Numbered from the stretch's first letter, positions 8,205 through 17,774 are shown. The stretch: 64,000 nt of DNA from Sphingobacterium hungaricum (GCF_015210005.1 NZ_MU158698.1:186001-250000), one strand, 5' to 3'. Numbers and translations: made by a program. The notes: a model not told the origin generated them from the letters alone.

Positions 8205-9401
8205 TTAATTTACAACAGGTAATGCATAATACTTTTTGCTCGCTCCAGCATCTTCGAAAACAACATCTTTATAATCTGTCACCACATTATAAAGCGTGTC
8301 ACGTTCGATAGGGTGTCGTCCGACTTTGCGTATTAACTCAACGAGTTGTTGTGTGCTCATCGCTGGATTTTGCTCTTCAGCTCCAGCCATGCTATAAATT
8401 TTTGTGGTATCGTCCAATGTCCCGTCAATATCATCCACGCCAAAGCTCAAAGACATTTGTGCGGTGTCTCTTGAAATCATCGCCCAATACGCTTTGATAT
8501 GTGGAAAATTATCCATGTAGATACGCGCAATGGCATAATTCCGCAAATCCTCAATAACAGAAACTTCAGGAACATTTTCCATCTGGTTTTCTTTGTTTCT
8601 GAATTTTAATGGAATAAATGTTTGAAATCCGCCTGTTTTATCTTGTAGGTCACGGAGACGTTCCATATGGTCGACACGATGCCAAAATTCTTCGATATGC
8701 CCGTACAACATCGTTGCATTGGTATGCATCCCCAATTTATGTGCTTGCTCATGAATATCCAACCACTGTTCGGCAGTACATTTATCATGTGCAATCTTTT
8801 CGCGGATTTCAGGATGAAATATTTCGGCTCCACCACCTGGCATAGAATCCAAACCGCATTCTTGCAAATATTTCATGCCATCGTAATGGCTTAATTTTGC
8901 TTTCTTGAAAATATAATAATATTCAACGGGAGTCAGTCCTTTGATGTGCAAATCTGGACGATGTGCCTTGCAACGCTGAAAGAATTCAGCATAAAAAGCC
9001 AGGTTCTGTTTAGGAACAACACCACCCGTGATATGTACCTCGGTTACTGGTTCACCATCGTATTTTTTTACGATATCCATCATACCGTCCACATCCATTT
9101 CCCAACCTTGGTCACGCTCTTTAATCAAGCGGGAATACGAACAAAATTTGCAATCATAGACGCAAACGTTCGTGGGTTCGATATGAAAATTCCGGTTGAA
9201 ATAAGTGACATCGCCGTGCTTTTGTTCACGAATATAATTCGCCAAAACACCTAAATAGCTAAGCTCACCTTTTTGATATAATGTTACGCCCTCATCAAAC
9301 GTGATGCGTTCGTTATTTAAAACTTTTTGAGCAATGTTTTTTAATTCTACATCCAGGCGTGGATTTTCAATTAAAAAGTTAAGTTTTTGTGTACTGTCCA
9401 T
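8205..9401 (-). CDS. mqnE: Aminofutalosine synthase MqnE (radical SAM)
   Basis: Radical SAM enzyme that joins 3-enolpyruvylbenzoate to S-adenosylmethionine to form 6-amino-6-deoxyfutalosine. The [4Fe-4S]-binding motif is CVYDCKFC (CX3CX2C). HIEPTN just before it, ITGG after it, and GAEIFHPEIREKI are typical of MqnE rather than MqnC. I chose ATG at 9401 (product MDSTQKL) because AGGA lies seven bases upstream of it. The frame stays open to a TTG at 9431, which would add ten residues. First gene of an operon with the phosphatase and mqnA. Confidence 0.88.
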   Translation of the reverse strand: MDSTQKLNFLIENPRLDVELKNIAQKVLNNERITFDEGVTLYQKGELSYLGVLANYIREQKHGDVTYFNRNFHIEPTNVCVYDCKFCSYSRLIKERDQGWEMDVDGMMDIVKKYDGEPVTEVHITGGVVPKQNLAFYAEFFQRCKAHRPDLHIKGLTPVEYYYIFKKAKLSHYDGMKYLQECGLDSMPGGGAEIFHPEIREKIAHDKCTAEQWLDIHEQAHKLGMHTNATMLYGHIEEFWHRVDHMERLRDLQDKTGGFQTFIPLKFRNKENQMENVPEVSVIEDLRNYAIARIYMDNFPHIKAYWAMISRDTAQMSLSFGVDDIDGTLDDTTKIYSMAGAEEQNPAMSTQQLVELIRKVGRHPIERDTLYNVVTDYKDVVFEDAGASKKYYALPVVN

Positions 9402-9470
9402 TTCTCTATCCTTACTTAACAAATGTAGCAATTAAGACCCGAAATAGCCAATCAAATTACATTTGTTTGC

Positions 9471-11291
9471 TTAATCGACAAATTGTTGCATATCAATAAG
9501 TCGTCTATATAATCCATTATTTTGAATCAATTCCTGATGGTTTCCTTGCTCCACAATTTCACCTGCCTCAATCACAACGATTAAGTCGGCACTTTGAATC
9601 GTGCTCAGTCTATGGGCAATCACCACAGTCGTTCTATTTTCCATCAACTTGTACAATGAATCCTGAACCAATTTTTCTGATTCTGTATCCAAAGCCGATG
9701 TTGCTTCATCCAACAGCATAATTGGAGGATTTTTAAGAACTGCTCGCGCAATACAAATACGCTGGCGCTGTCCACCAGATAATTTGGACCCACGGTCACC
9801 GATATTTGTTGAATAACCGTTCTCAGTTTTCAGTATAAATTCATGTGCATTTGCAATTTTCGCTGCGTGCTCCACTTCTTCCGGAGTCGCGGTTGTGTTT
9901 GCAAAAGCAATGTTATTGTAAATTGAATCGTTAAACAAAATAGATTCCTGATTAACAACACCGATTTGAGCTCTCAATGAATCCTGAGTAACGTCGCGCA
10001 GGTCTGTGCCGTCAAAATAAATCCCACCGGCGGTCACATCCATAAAACGCGGAATCAAATCAACCAAGGTCGATTTTCCTCCGCCCGAAGGACCAACTAA
10101 TGCAACAGTTTTTCCTTTCGGAATGCGTAAATTGATGTTGTTTAAAATCTGCTTTTCACCATAAGCAAAATCAACCTGTTCAAAAACAATCGATTCATTA
10201 AATCCTGTAATTACCTTTGCATCTGGCTTATCTTCAACCACATTTTTCTCATCAATCAATTCCAAAACACGCTCACCCGCAGCAATTCCGTTGTGGATGT
10301 TGCTAAACGAGTCCGTCAATGCTTTTGCCGGGCGCATCACCTGCGAGAAAATCGCAATGTATGCGATGAAATCAGCAGCTTGCAAATCTCCAGTTCCGCT
10401 CAATACCAAATGGCCACCGTATAATAAAATCACTGCAACCATAATCACGCCCAACAATTCAGAAACAGGCGAACCCATTTGCTGACGGCGAACCATGCTG
10501 CGCATAATGTTTGAGTAATTCTCGCTCTCATTATTAAAGCGGTTCTTAACAAAAGGAATCGCGTTAAAAGCTTTGATAATCCGCACACCAGACAAGGTTT
10601 CGTCCAGGTAAGTAATCATTTGTGCATAAGATTCCTGACCTTGAATAGCCTGAGATTTTAGATTTTTTACAATTCTCGATATAAAAAATGCGGAAACCGG
10701 AATAACCAATAACGAAAACAAAGTCAATTTTGCAGAAATAACAAATAGCATAATCACATAGGCGATTAATTGCAAAGGCTCTTTGAATACGACTTGCAAT
10801 GTTCCCGTCACTGAAAATTGAACAACCTGAACGTCCGTCGCGATTTTAGAAATAATATCTCCTTTTCGCTGGCCGCTAAAATAGCCTAAGTGAAGGTCCA
10901 TTACATTGTTATATACCGCTTTTCTTAAGTTCAACAAGGTATGAATGCGCAAATTCTCCATGACACGTTGCGAAAGGTATCGGAACAAATTGCTCATAAA
11001 AACCGAAATGATGATAATGATACAGACGTATTGCAAGGCCTTGTATGGCCCGTAATATTGATTCGCGTAATTCGCATAATAATTAAAATAATCCAGCAGA
11101 TTGAATCCACCTTCTGGTTTCACCAAGGGAGCCGTAGATTCCGCTGTATTGAACAAGGTATGCATCAATGGCGCCAAAAGAGCCAGATTTAAAGTACTAA
11201 ATACAACTGTTATTAAGGTGCAAATAATATAAGGAATAGCATATTTTTCAATAGGCTTGGCAAACGAAAGAAGTCTAAAATATGTCTTCAT
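9471..11291 (-). CDS. ABC exporter, permease fused to ATPase (MsbA-like)
   Basis: A 606-residue half-transporter that should work as a homodimer in the inner membrane. The N-terminal part (about 1-330) is a six-helix exporter domain. The C-terminal part is the nucleotide-binding domain, with Walker A GPSGGGKST, signature LSGGQRQR, Walker B IMLLDEATSALD and the switch His in VVIAHRLST. The family includes the lipid A flippase MsbA and multidrug exporters, so lipid export is plausible but unproven. It appears to be a single-gene unit just upstream of mqnE on the same strand. Confidence 0.9.
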   Translation of the reverse strand: MKTYFRLLSFAKPIEKYAIPYIICTLITVVFSTLNLALLAPLMHTLFNTAESTAPLVKPEGGFNLLDYFNYYANYANQYYGPYKALQYVCIIIIISVFMSNLFRYLSQRVMENLRIHTLLNLRKAVYNNVMDLHLGYFSGQRKGDIISKIATDVQVVQFSVTGTLQVVFKEPLQLIAYVIMLFVISAKLTLFSLLVIPVSAFFISRIVKNLKSQAIQGQESYAQMITYLDETLSGVRIIKAFNAIPFVKNRFNNESENYSNIMRSMVRRQQMGSPVSELLGVIMVAVILLYGGHLVLSGTGDLQAADFIAYIAIFSQVMRPAKALTDSFSNIHNGIAAGERVLELIDEKNVVEDKPDAKVITGFNESIVFEQVDFAYGEKQILNNINLRIPKGKTVALVGPSGGGKSTLVDLIPRFMDVTAGGIYFDGTDLRDVTQDSLRAQIGVVNQESILFNDSIYNNIAFANTTATPEEVEHAAKIANAHEFILKTENGYSTNIGDRGSKLSGGQRQRICIARAVLKNPPIMLLDEATSALDTESEKLVQDSLYKLMENRTTVVIAHRLSTIQSADLIVVIEAGEIVEQGNHQELIQNNGLYRRLIDMQQFVD

Positions 11292-11450
11292 ATTTATTTT
11301 TGAAGCTACAAAAATACTAAAAACTACCCGAATGACAGGCTTGTTCTCGTAAATACCAAAATTGTTGCATTGTATTGATATATTTTAATGATTATAAAAT
11401 AGGCATTACAGTGCATTATTCTTAATTTAGGCTTCTTAAATCTATAAATA

Positions 11451-12611
11451 ATGCAAATAGAAGTTGCGAAAAGGCTTCAGCAAACAGAAGAATATTACTT
11501 TTCAAAAAAACTGCGTGAAATCGACCAGTTAAATAAGGCTGGAGCTCAAATCATTAATTTAGGCATCGGAAGTCCGGATTTACCACCTCATCCTGAGGTG
11601 ATAAAGGTATTGAGCGAGCAAGCCAATTTACCAACCGCTCATGGCTATCAAAATTATAAAGGTTCGCCAATCTTAAGACAAGCGATGGCAGATTGGTATG
11701 CGAAGTATTATCGCGTCTCTCTTGATGCCAATTCAGAAATCCTACCATTAATCGGTTCTAAAGAAGGTATCGTACATATTTGCATGACTTATCTTCAAGA
11801 AGGCGATGAGGTGCTGATTCCAAATCCTGGGTATCCGGCTTATGCGAGCGCAGTTCGTTTAAGCGGGGCTACAAGCATCCCTTATGCATTGCTTGAAGAA
11901 AACAATTGGTTTCCTGATTTGGAAGAATTGGAAAAATCAGATTTATCAAAAGTCAAAATCATGTGGATTAATTATCCACATATGCCGACAGGAACTTTGG
12001 CGACAAAAGAATTTTTCGAAAAAGTGATTGATTTCGGCAGAAGAAATAACATTTTAATTTGCCACGATAATCCATACAGCTTTATTTTAAATGAGCACCC
12101 GTTAAGCATTCTTGAAGTTGAAGGCGCTCTGGATGTAGCGATTGAATTGAATTCTTTGAGCAAATCTTCGAATATGGCCGGATGGCGAATTGGGATGCTG
12201 ATCGCAAACGAAGCTAGAATAAGCGAAATCTTACGTTTCAAAACGAATATGGATTCAGGCATGTTTTTGCCACTGCAATTAGCGGCCGCAAAAGCATTGT
12301 CTTTGGATAGCTCATGGTATAAACAACTGAATGAAGTATATGGAAAAAGACGAAATAAGGTTTATGAAATCATGGATTTGTTAAATTGTGATTATTCAAC
12401 TGAGCAAGTAGGCTTATTTGTTTGGGCAAAAATCCCATCCAATTTTGCTAGCGGCTATGAACTAATTGATTCGGTTTTGGATAAAGCCCGAGTTTTTATT
12501 ACACCTGGCGGGATTTTCGGCGATGCCGGAAATAACTTCATTCGCATTAGTTTATGTGCGAGTGAGGATGTGTTGGACCAAGCAATGGAAAGAATTAAAA
12601 AAAGACGATAA
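11451..12611 (+). CDS. PLP-dependent aminotransferase, class I/II
   Basis: A 386-residue fold-type I aminotransferase. The PLP lysine lies in SLSKSSNMAGWRIG, and the arginine that binds the substrate carboxylate in NNFIRISLC. The usual NPxNPTG reads YPHMPTG here. The similarity is to aspartate/LL-diaminopimelate/aromatic aminotransferases. It is followed six bases later by tyrA, so a role in tyrosine and phenylalanine synthesis is the best inference. An annotation as LL-diaminopimelate aminotransferase cannot be excluded. Confidence 0.82.
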   Translation: MQIEVAKRLQQTEEYYFSKKLREIDQLNKAGAQIINLGIGSPDLPPHPEVIKVLSEQANLPTAHGYQNYKGSPILRQAMADWYAKYYRVSLDANSEILPLIGSKEGIVHICMTYLQEGDEVLIPNPGYPAYASAVRLSGATSIPYALLEENNWFPDLEELEKSDLSKVKIMWINYPHMPTGTLATKEFFEKVIDFGRRNNILICHDNPYSFILNEHPLSILEVEGALDVAIELNSLSKSSNMAGWRIGMLIANEARISEILRFKTNMDSGMFLPLQLAAAKALSLDSSWYKQLNEVYGKRRNKVYEIMDLLNCDYSTEQVGLFVWAKIPSNFASGYELIDSVLDKARVFITPGGIFGDAGNNFIRISLCASEDVLDQAMERIKKRR

Positions 12612-12617
12612 ATTAAC

Positions 12618-13457
12618 ATGAATATTGGAATTGTAGGTATTGGACTTATTGGCGGGTCCATTGCCTTGCGGCTAAAAGCCACGGATTTTAAAGGCAAAAT
12701 ATTTGGCGTCGAAAAAAATGAAAGCCATCAAAAAAAGGCACTTCAATTAGGCTTAGTAGACGAAATTATTTCGTTGCAAGATGCACTTGCTCAATGTAAG
12801 GTAATTATTCTAACCGTGCCCGTTGATGCGATTGTGAACTTGTTGCCTGAGATTTTGGATCAAGTGACCGATCAGGTAATTATTGATATGGGTTCGACAA
12901 AAACCAATATTCTTAATCTAATTGAAAATCATACGAATCGAGGACGTTACATTGCAGCGCATCCAATGGCTGGAACGGAATATTCTGGTCCTGAAGCGGC
13001 CATTCCGAATCTTTACAAAGATAAAGTCATGGTGTATGTCGACGCATTTCGCTCGGACGAAGATGCATTTGAAATCGCTGACGGAATTACAGAACAGCTT
13101 GAAATGAAATCTGTTTTCATGAATGCAGATGAACACGACATGCATACGGCTTATGTATCGCATATTTCGCATTTGACTTCATTCGCGCTAGCACTGACTG
13201 TTTTAGAGAAAGAAAAATCGCAGGGACGCATCTTCGAATTGGCCGGTTCGGGTTTCGAATCGACGGTTCGTCTAGCGAAAAGTTCGCCTGATATGTGGAC
13301 GCCGATCTTTAAACAAAACAGGACAAATGTGCTCGAAGTGCTCGAAGAACATATTAAACAATTGACTATGCTTCATAGCAAAATCAAAGAGGAAGATTAT
13401 GAAGGCTTGCATAAGTTAATTAAGAAATCGAATAAAATAAAACGCATCATTAAGTAA
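12618..13457 (+). CDS. tyrA: Prephenate dehydrogenase
   Basis: NAD(P)-dependent oxidative decarboxylation of prephenate to 4-hydroxyphenylpyruvate, for tyrosine. The 279-residue protein begins with a Rossmann motif GIVGIGLIGGS. It then has DMGSTKTNI and the substrate-binding HPMAGTEYSGPEAA. An internal HDMHTAYVSHISHL segment carries the His residues of the dimerisation/catalytic domain. There is no ACT or chorismate mutase fusion. It lies between an aminotransferase and a GNAT gene with gaps of six bases on each side, which indicates an operon. Confidence 0.9.
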   Translation: MNIGIVGIGLIGGSIALRLKATDFKGKIFGVEKNESHQKKALQLGLVDEIISLQDALAQCKVIILTVPVDAIVNLLPEILDQVTDQVIIDMGSTKTNILNLIENHTNRGRYIAAHPMAGTEYSGPEAAIPNLYKDKVMVYVDAFRSDEDAFEIADGITEQLEMKSVFMNADEHDMHTAYVSHISHLTSFALALTVLEKEKSQGRIFELAGSGFESTVRLAKSSPDMWTPIFKQNRTNVLEVLEEHIKQLTMLHSKIKEEDYEGLHKLIKKSNKIKRIIK

Positions 13458-13463
13458 TCGATT

Positions 13464-13979
13464 ATGGTTTTTGGTCAATTGGAAAATGATACTGTTCTCC
13501 TTCAGCCTTTAGTTGCTGAAGATTTCGACAGGCTGTTTGCGGTAGCTTCCGATAAAGAAATTTGGGAACAGCATCCGAAATTTGATAGGTATAAACGAGA
13601 AGAATTCGAGAATTATTTTAACAGTTTATTGCAAAGCAACCAAGCGTATCTGATCATTGACAAAGCCAACGAAGAGATTGTCGGAGCAACATGTTTTTAC
13701 GAATACAGCGAAGCCCAGAAGTTGGTAGCGATTGGCTTTACATTTTTGGCCAAAGCATATTGGGGAGGCTCATTCAACTTTCAGGTAAAAAACCTGATGC
13801 TGACATCTGCTTTTCAATACGTGGATACCGTTATTTTCCATGTGAGAAAAGGAAATCTACGTTCGCAAAAAGCATTAGAAAAAATTGGAGCCAAACTGAG
13901 CAAAGAATACCCAGAACCTAATTCAGCTACTGGAATTCGATTAGAATTTAAAATTAAGAAATCAGATTTTGTGAATTAA
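13464..13979 (+). CDS. GNAT family N-acetyltransferase
   Basis: A 171-residue acetyltransferase of the RimJ/RimL-like GNAT group. The acetyl-CoA-binding region corresponds to IGFTFLAKAYWGGSFN..KNLMLTSAF, followed by the typical RKGNLRSQKALEKIGAKL segment. The acceptor is unknown. It is the last gene of the aminotransferase-tyrA operon, and its stop overlaps the tail of the convergent membrane protein gene by four bases. Confidence 0.82.
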   Translation: MVFGQLENDTVLLQPLVAEDFDRLFAVASDKEIWEQHPKFDRYKREEFENYFNSLLQSNQAYLIIDKANEEIVGATCFYEYSEAQKLVAIGFTFLAKAYWGGSFNFQVKNLMLTSAFQYVDTVIFHVRKGNLRSQKALEKIGAKLSKEYPEPNSATGIRLEFKIKKSDFVN

Positions 13980-14512
13980 TATTTGATGTTCAACCGCTTG
14001 AAAACAGAACTCCAAAGCCAAATCGGCCCGATAAGAATTAATTGATAAACATCTTTAGGAACCAATGCTTTTGGTTCCTTTTTTGTTGTCAGCACCAGGC
14101 CAAAAAATCCTATCAAAGCGATAATCAAACAAACAAGCCACACCGCCGGTCCACCGTCGCGTTCTACGTATTCCAATTGTACGATAAAAAAGCTCATAAT
14201 CCCAATTGTAAATAAGATTGCATAGGAAAGCGTGGGTGCTAACTTGAGGTAAAAATAAATCAAGACAGCAATAAATATGGAGCCCCAATTCAGAAAAGTA
14301 TGCATGTTATTTCTGACAAGAAAATCAAATTGGGGAAATGGAATCATCCAAATCATCCCCATGATTCCGAACAACAATAAAGTCAAAAACAAAGCATACA
14401 AACCACGAAGTTTTTTATTAACAAACGTATTTTCTAAACTTTGAAATTTTTGGTCAACAGGTCTTAGAATCTCTTTGACAGGTTGCGATTTATTGTTTTT
14501 CTTCTTATTCAT
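13976..14512 (-). CDS. Hypothetical membrane protein with about four helices
   Basis: I do not recognise a named family. About residues 1-35 are basic and soluble, followed by four hydrophobic segments (near 40-58, 70-88, 93-110 and 125-143) and a short hydrophobic C-terminal stretch. I prefer ATG at 14512 (MNKKKNNKSQ); a TTG at 14524 would add four residues. It converges on the GNAT gene with a four-base overlap. It may be read from its own promoter, as a terminator separates it from the upstream symporter gene. Confidence 0.6.
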   Translation of the reverse strand: MNKKKNNKSQPVKEILRPVDQKFQSLENTFVNKKLRGLYALFLTLLLFGIMGMIWMIPFPQFDFLVRNNMHTFLNWGSIFIAVLIYFYLKLAPTLSYAILFTIGIMSFFIVQLEYVERDGGPAVWLVCLIIALIGFFGLVLTTKKEPKALVPKDVYQLILIGPIWLWSSVFKRLNIKY

Positions 14513-14546
14513 AATATTTGCCAAATATACCTATTTGCATAGAAAC

Positions 14547-14576
14547 TAAAAAAGCCTTCTCGGTTAAAGAAGGCTT
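14547..14576 (-). terminator. Terminator of the DAACS symporter gene
   Basis: 9-bp perfect stem (14552-14560 with 14568-14576), followed on the minus strand by a T-run (A-run at 14548-14553 on plus), 21 bases beyond the symporter stop. Confidence 0.85.
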
Positions 14577-14597
14577 AATATCTATAATATCGTAAAT

Positions 14598-16037
14598 CTA
14601 TTGTTCTTCTACATCAGTTCGGTATGGCGCTTCTTCATCGAACTCACCCTCCCATTTTGCCACAACTACGGTTGCCAAGCAATTTCCAATCACATTAACA
14701 GACGTTCTCGCCATATCCATCAACTCATCGATTCCTAAGATTGCCGCGATAACAAATGTTGGCAAACCGAATTGGTCCGCTGTCGCAATTAAGATAATCA
14801 ATGATGCTCTCGGCACAGCAGCGACGCCTTTCGATGTAATCATCAACGTAAATGCAATCAGCAATTGCTGTCCAATTGTCAAATCGATTCCCGCAGCTTG
14901 CGCAACAAATATCGAAGCAAGAGAAAGATAAAGGGAAGTTCCATCCAAATTAAAACTATATCCTGTCGGAATGACAAATGACACAATCTTGCGCGGCACA
15001 CCAAATTTCTCCATCGCGCTCATTGCCTTTGGCAATGCGGCATCCGAACTCGTCGTTGCAAAAGCAATAGAAACAGGCTCTTTTACAGCCGCGATAAATT
15101 TCAGCACTGGAATCCGTAAATACAGAGCAACAGGGAACAACACCAAAGCTAAGAACGCAATCAGCGCCAAGTACAATGTTGCCAGAAGCATAAATAAGTT
15201 TTTGAGAATATCGACACCTAAATGTCCAACCGTGTAAGCCATCGCCGCTCCTACGCCGATTGGCGCAAAATACATGACGAGATTGGTAAATTTAAACATC
15301 GCTTCGGAAAGACTTTCCGTAAAATCGACCAGCGGCTTTCGTTTCTTTTCTTCCACCAAAGCCAATGCTATACCGAATATCACAGCAAACACGACAATCT
15401 GCAATACTTTATTCTCATAAACCGCTTTGACAATATTTTCAGGAAATGTATCACGGATAAACGCATTGAACTTATACACACCTTGAGCGCTTTCGTCGAT
15501 ATGAGATAAAGCGACTTGGTCAGATTCGGTCACGCTGCTCACTTTCGGCAATTCTTCATGAGGCATGTTTTCAATATCCACACCAACACCTGCTTTCGTT
15601 AAATTAATTGCAGCAAGACCAATAAATATCGCTAAAGTTGTTGCGCAAGTAAAATAGAGCATGGATTTCCAAGCCATTCGACCTACTTGTTTCAAATCAG
15701 AATGCCCAGCAATACCAAACACAAGTGTCGCAAAAAGAATTGGTCCGACAATGGTTTTGACTAATTTAATGAACGCCTGGCTCAACGGTTGTAAAGCTTT
15801 CGCGAGTTCCGGAAAATCGAGACCTACAAAAATCCCGAAAACCATACAGGTCAAAATCCAAGTTGTTAAATTCTTTCTGGTCAAAGCGTTCAACAAAAGA
15901 GCCGCCGCCGTTATCCATCGCACTCCAATCATCACCATTGGTGAAATCTGTACGATATCAAACTCGTAAAGGAGCGTTATAAGTATAGCAATCGAAACAG
16001 TGATGAGGGTAATATATCCTACTCTAATTTTTGACAT
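14598..16037 (-). CDS. Dicarboxylate/amino acid:cation symporter (DAACS)
   Basis: Inner-membrane secondary transporter coupling uptake of glutamate, aspartate or C4-dicarboxylates to Na+ or H+. The 479-residue protein has the serine-rich re-entrant loop (ATTSSDAALPKAM) and the NLDGTSLY motif, which is NMDGT in many relatives. VPRASLIILI and the following MARTSVNVIGNCLATVVVAK segment form the substrate and cation site. About 50 extra N-terminal residues with two hydrophobic stretches precede the canonical domain. Substrate specificity cannot be decided from this. Confidence 0.9.
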   Translation of the reverse strand: MSKIRVGYITLITVSIAILITLLYEFDIVQISPMVMIGVRWITAAALLLNALTRKNLTTWILTCMVFGIFVGLDFPELAKALQPLSQAFIKLVKTIVGPILFATLVFGIAGHSDLKQVGRMAWKSMLYFTCATTLAIFIGLAAINLTKAGVGVDIENMPHEELPKVSSVTESDQVALSHIDESAQGVYKFNAFIRDTFPENIVKAVYENKVLQIVVFAVIFGIALALVEEKKRKPLVDFTESLSEAMFKFTNLVMYFAPIGVGAAMAYTVGHLGVDILKNLFMLLATLYLALIAFLALVLFPVALYLRIPVLKFIAAVKEPVSIAFATTSSDAALPKAMSAMEKFGVPRKIVSFVIPTGYSFNLDGTSLYLSLASIFVAQAAGIDLTIGQQLLIAFTLMITSKGVAAVPRASLIILIATADQFGLPTFVIAAILGIDELMDMARTSVNVIGNCLATVVVAKWEGEFDEEAPYRTDVEEQ

Positions 16038-16116
16038 TCAATTATTTTTAAGGTTTTATACAACGCAAAAATATAAAAATAGGGATGGAAACCAAATTTT
16101 GTACCTGCCACATTGA

Positions 16117-16152
16117 AAATAAAAAAGGCATTATTTCAGAAAATAATGCCTT
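16117..16152 (-). terminator. Terminator of the ferredoxin gene
   Basis: 12-bp perfect stem (16125-16136 with 16141-16152, loop CAGA) with a T-run on the minus strand (A-rich 16117-16126 on plus), 23 bases beyond the ferredoxin stop. Confidence 0.85.
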
Positions 16153-16174
16153 AAAATTCAGTTTAAAAAAAATA

Positions 16175-16525
16175 TTATTCGGCGTGAAGCCAAGCTTTCT
16201 TTGCCAATAATTCTTCGTTTGTTTCGACAACGTCTTCATCTTCTACACAGCAATCAACCGGGCAAACTGCCGCACATTGAGGCTCGTCATGAAAACCTAT
16301 ACATTCTGTACATTTATCCGAAACAATATAATATACTTCATCAGAAATTGCATCCTGCGAAGCAGAAGTGTCTAACGTTACACCATCACCAAAATCAATC
16401 ACACCTTCTAATGCGGTTCCTTCAGAAAATTTCCAAGGCACACCTGCATCGTAAATGGCATTATTTGGGCATTCTGGCTCACAAGCCCCACAATTTATAC
16501 ACTCATCCGTAATTTTAATAGCCAT
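16175..16525 (-). CDS. 2[4Fe-4S] ferredoxin
   Basis: A 116-residue electron carrier of the bacterial dicluster type. The first cluster motif is CINCGACEPECP (residues 11-22). The second is CTECIGFHDEPQCAAVCP, with the extended spacing seen in the Alvin/YfhL-type ferredoxins. The linker between the two (about residues 30-68) is acidic and longer than in clostridial ferredoxins. It is divergent from a LuxC-like acyl-CoA reductase gene, 172 bases away. Confidence 0.9.
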   Translation of the reverse strand: MAIKITDECINCGACEPECPNNAIYDAGVPWKFSEGTALEGVIDFGDGVTLDTSASQDAISDEVYYIVSDKCTECIGFHDEPQCAAVCPVDCCVEDEDVVETNEELLAKKAWLHAE

Positions 16526-16650
16526 TATATCCTTACAATCTAATAAATAAACTAATTTTGTAAACTCAAAGTTACTATTTAACGAGCAAATACACGAAGA
16601 AATAAAATTTATTCTATAAAAATGGTCGTATATTATTTACTTTGACTTTG

Positions 16651-16658
16651 CAAAGATA
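16651..16658 (-). promoter_or_regulatory. -7 element of the ferredoxin promoter
   Basis: The minus strand reads TATCTTTGCA, a perfect TAnnTTTG -7 box, about 126 bases before the ferredoxin start. A matching -33 box at the usual spacing is not obvious. It lies in the 172-base region shared with the divergent acyl-CoA reductase gene. Confidence 0.45.
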
Positions 16659-16697
16659 ACGCAAAATTCTATCAGATTTATTCTAAATAAAAAGATT

Positions 16698-17711
16698 TTG
16701 ACACAGAACAAACGAATACAAGCTTTTACAGAATTAGGAACTTTTTTAAATTCCGTAACAGAACATCAACCTGATTTAGTAAAAAAAGCCACCCATATAA
16801 ATCCTTGGTATACTGAAGAATATATTAAACAACAATTCGAAGCCTTAGCTTCAAATCTTGCCGAAGAAAAACTAACATCTTGGTTAGCAAACTATCCAGA
16901 CATTGATTCTTCAAAACGCGTTGGACTAATTCTAGCTGGAAATATTCCGCTTGTTGGCTTTAACGATGTATTGGCTGTTTTAATCGCTGGATTTACGGCT
17001 TCCATCAAATTATCGTCAGATGATGCAGGGCTTACGAGCTTTGTGTTAAATAAGTTAATTGAAATCGAACCTGAGTTTAAAGATAAAATTGACATTACCG
17101 AGAAGCTCGCCAATTTCGATTTGATTATTGCGACAGGAAGTGACAATAGTTCTCGTTATTTCGACTATTATTTTGGCAAAAAACCACATATCATCCGAAA
17201 GAATAGAAATTCAGTCGCTGTATTAAGCGGAAATGAAACTGCTGAAGAATTAACTGGTTTGGGTCACGATATTTTTGATTATTTCGGATTAGGCTGTCGT
17301 TCGGTTTCTAAATTATTCGTCCCTAAAAACTATGAGATTTCTCAATTTTTTGAAGGGGTTGAATCATTTTCTCCGATACGAAATCATTACAAGTATTCAA
17401 ATAATTACGATTACAACAAATCCATCTACCTGATTAATAGAGATGAACATTATGATAATGGATTTTTAATCTTGAAAAAAGATGAACGTACGTCCTCTCC
17501 TTTGGCTGTTGTTTATTTTGAAGAATATGAAGACATCAATCAGGTGGTCGATACAATAAACGAGCAAAGCAATCAGCTTCAATGCTTGGTTAGCCACATT
17601 CCTTTAGACACGTCCGTTGCTCAGTTTGCATTCGGAGAAAGCCAAAAACCATCACTGACCGATTACGCAGACGATGTTGACACATTGGCTTTTTTATTTG
17701 CCAATCAATAA
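16698..17711 (+). CDS. Acyl-CoA reductase, LuxC-like
   Basis: A 337-residue member of the LuxC/aldehyde-dehydrogenase-like acyl-CoA reductase family, which makes aldehydes from acyl thioesters with NADPH. The nucleophile region reads GLGCRSVSKLFVP, keeping the Cys. The nucleotide-binding part includes LAGNIPLVGFNDVL and ATGSDNSSRYFDYYF. It is shorter than luminous LuxC (about 480 residues). No luxE, luxA or luxB is nearby, so light production is not implied; the true acyl substrate is unknown. Translation starts at a TTG. Confidence 0.78.
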   Translation: MTQNKRIQAFTELGTFLNSVTEHQPDLVKKATHINPWYTEEYIKQQFEALASNLAEEKLTSWLANYPDIDSSKRVGLILAGNIPLVGFNDVLAVLIAGFTASIKLSSDDAGLTSFVLNKLIEIEPEFKDKIDITEKLANFDLIIATGSDNSSRYFDYYFGKKPHIIRKNRNSVAVLSGNETAEELTGLGHDIFDYFGLGCRSVSKLFVPKNYEISQFFEGVESFSPIRNHYKYSNNYDYNKSIYLINRDEHYDNGFLILKKDERTSSPLAVVYFEEYEDINQVVDTINEQSNQLQCLVSHIPLDTSVAQFAFGESQKPSLTDYADDVDTLAFLFANQ

Positions 17712-17774
17712 ATACGAAAATGATACGTTAATAAACCGTAGGTGTTTATTAAAAAATTTTAACTTTGTCACTCG

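Noticed and set aside
8618..9254. Plus-strand frames of 75-102 codons opposite mqnE
   Set aside because: They are shadows of the MqnE coding sequence, without conserved motifs or start signals.
14971..15969. Plus-strand frames of 88-102 codons opposite the DAACS symporter
   Set aside because: They are antisense to a complete transporter gene, with unlikely composition and no function visible.
16698..17711. Bioluminescence gene (luxC)
   Set aside because: The protein is shorter than luminous LuxC, and no luciferase or LuxE genes are near. Only the reductase family assignment is kept.
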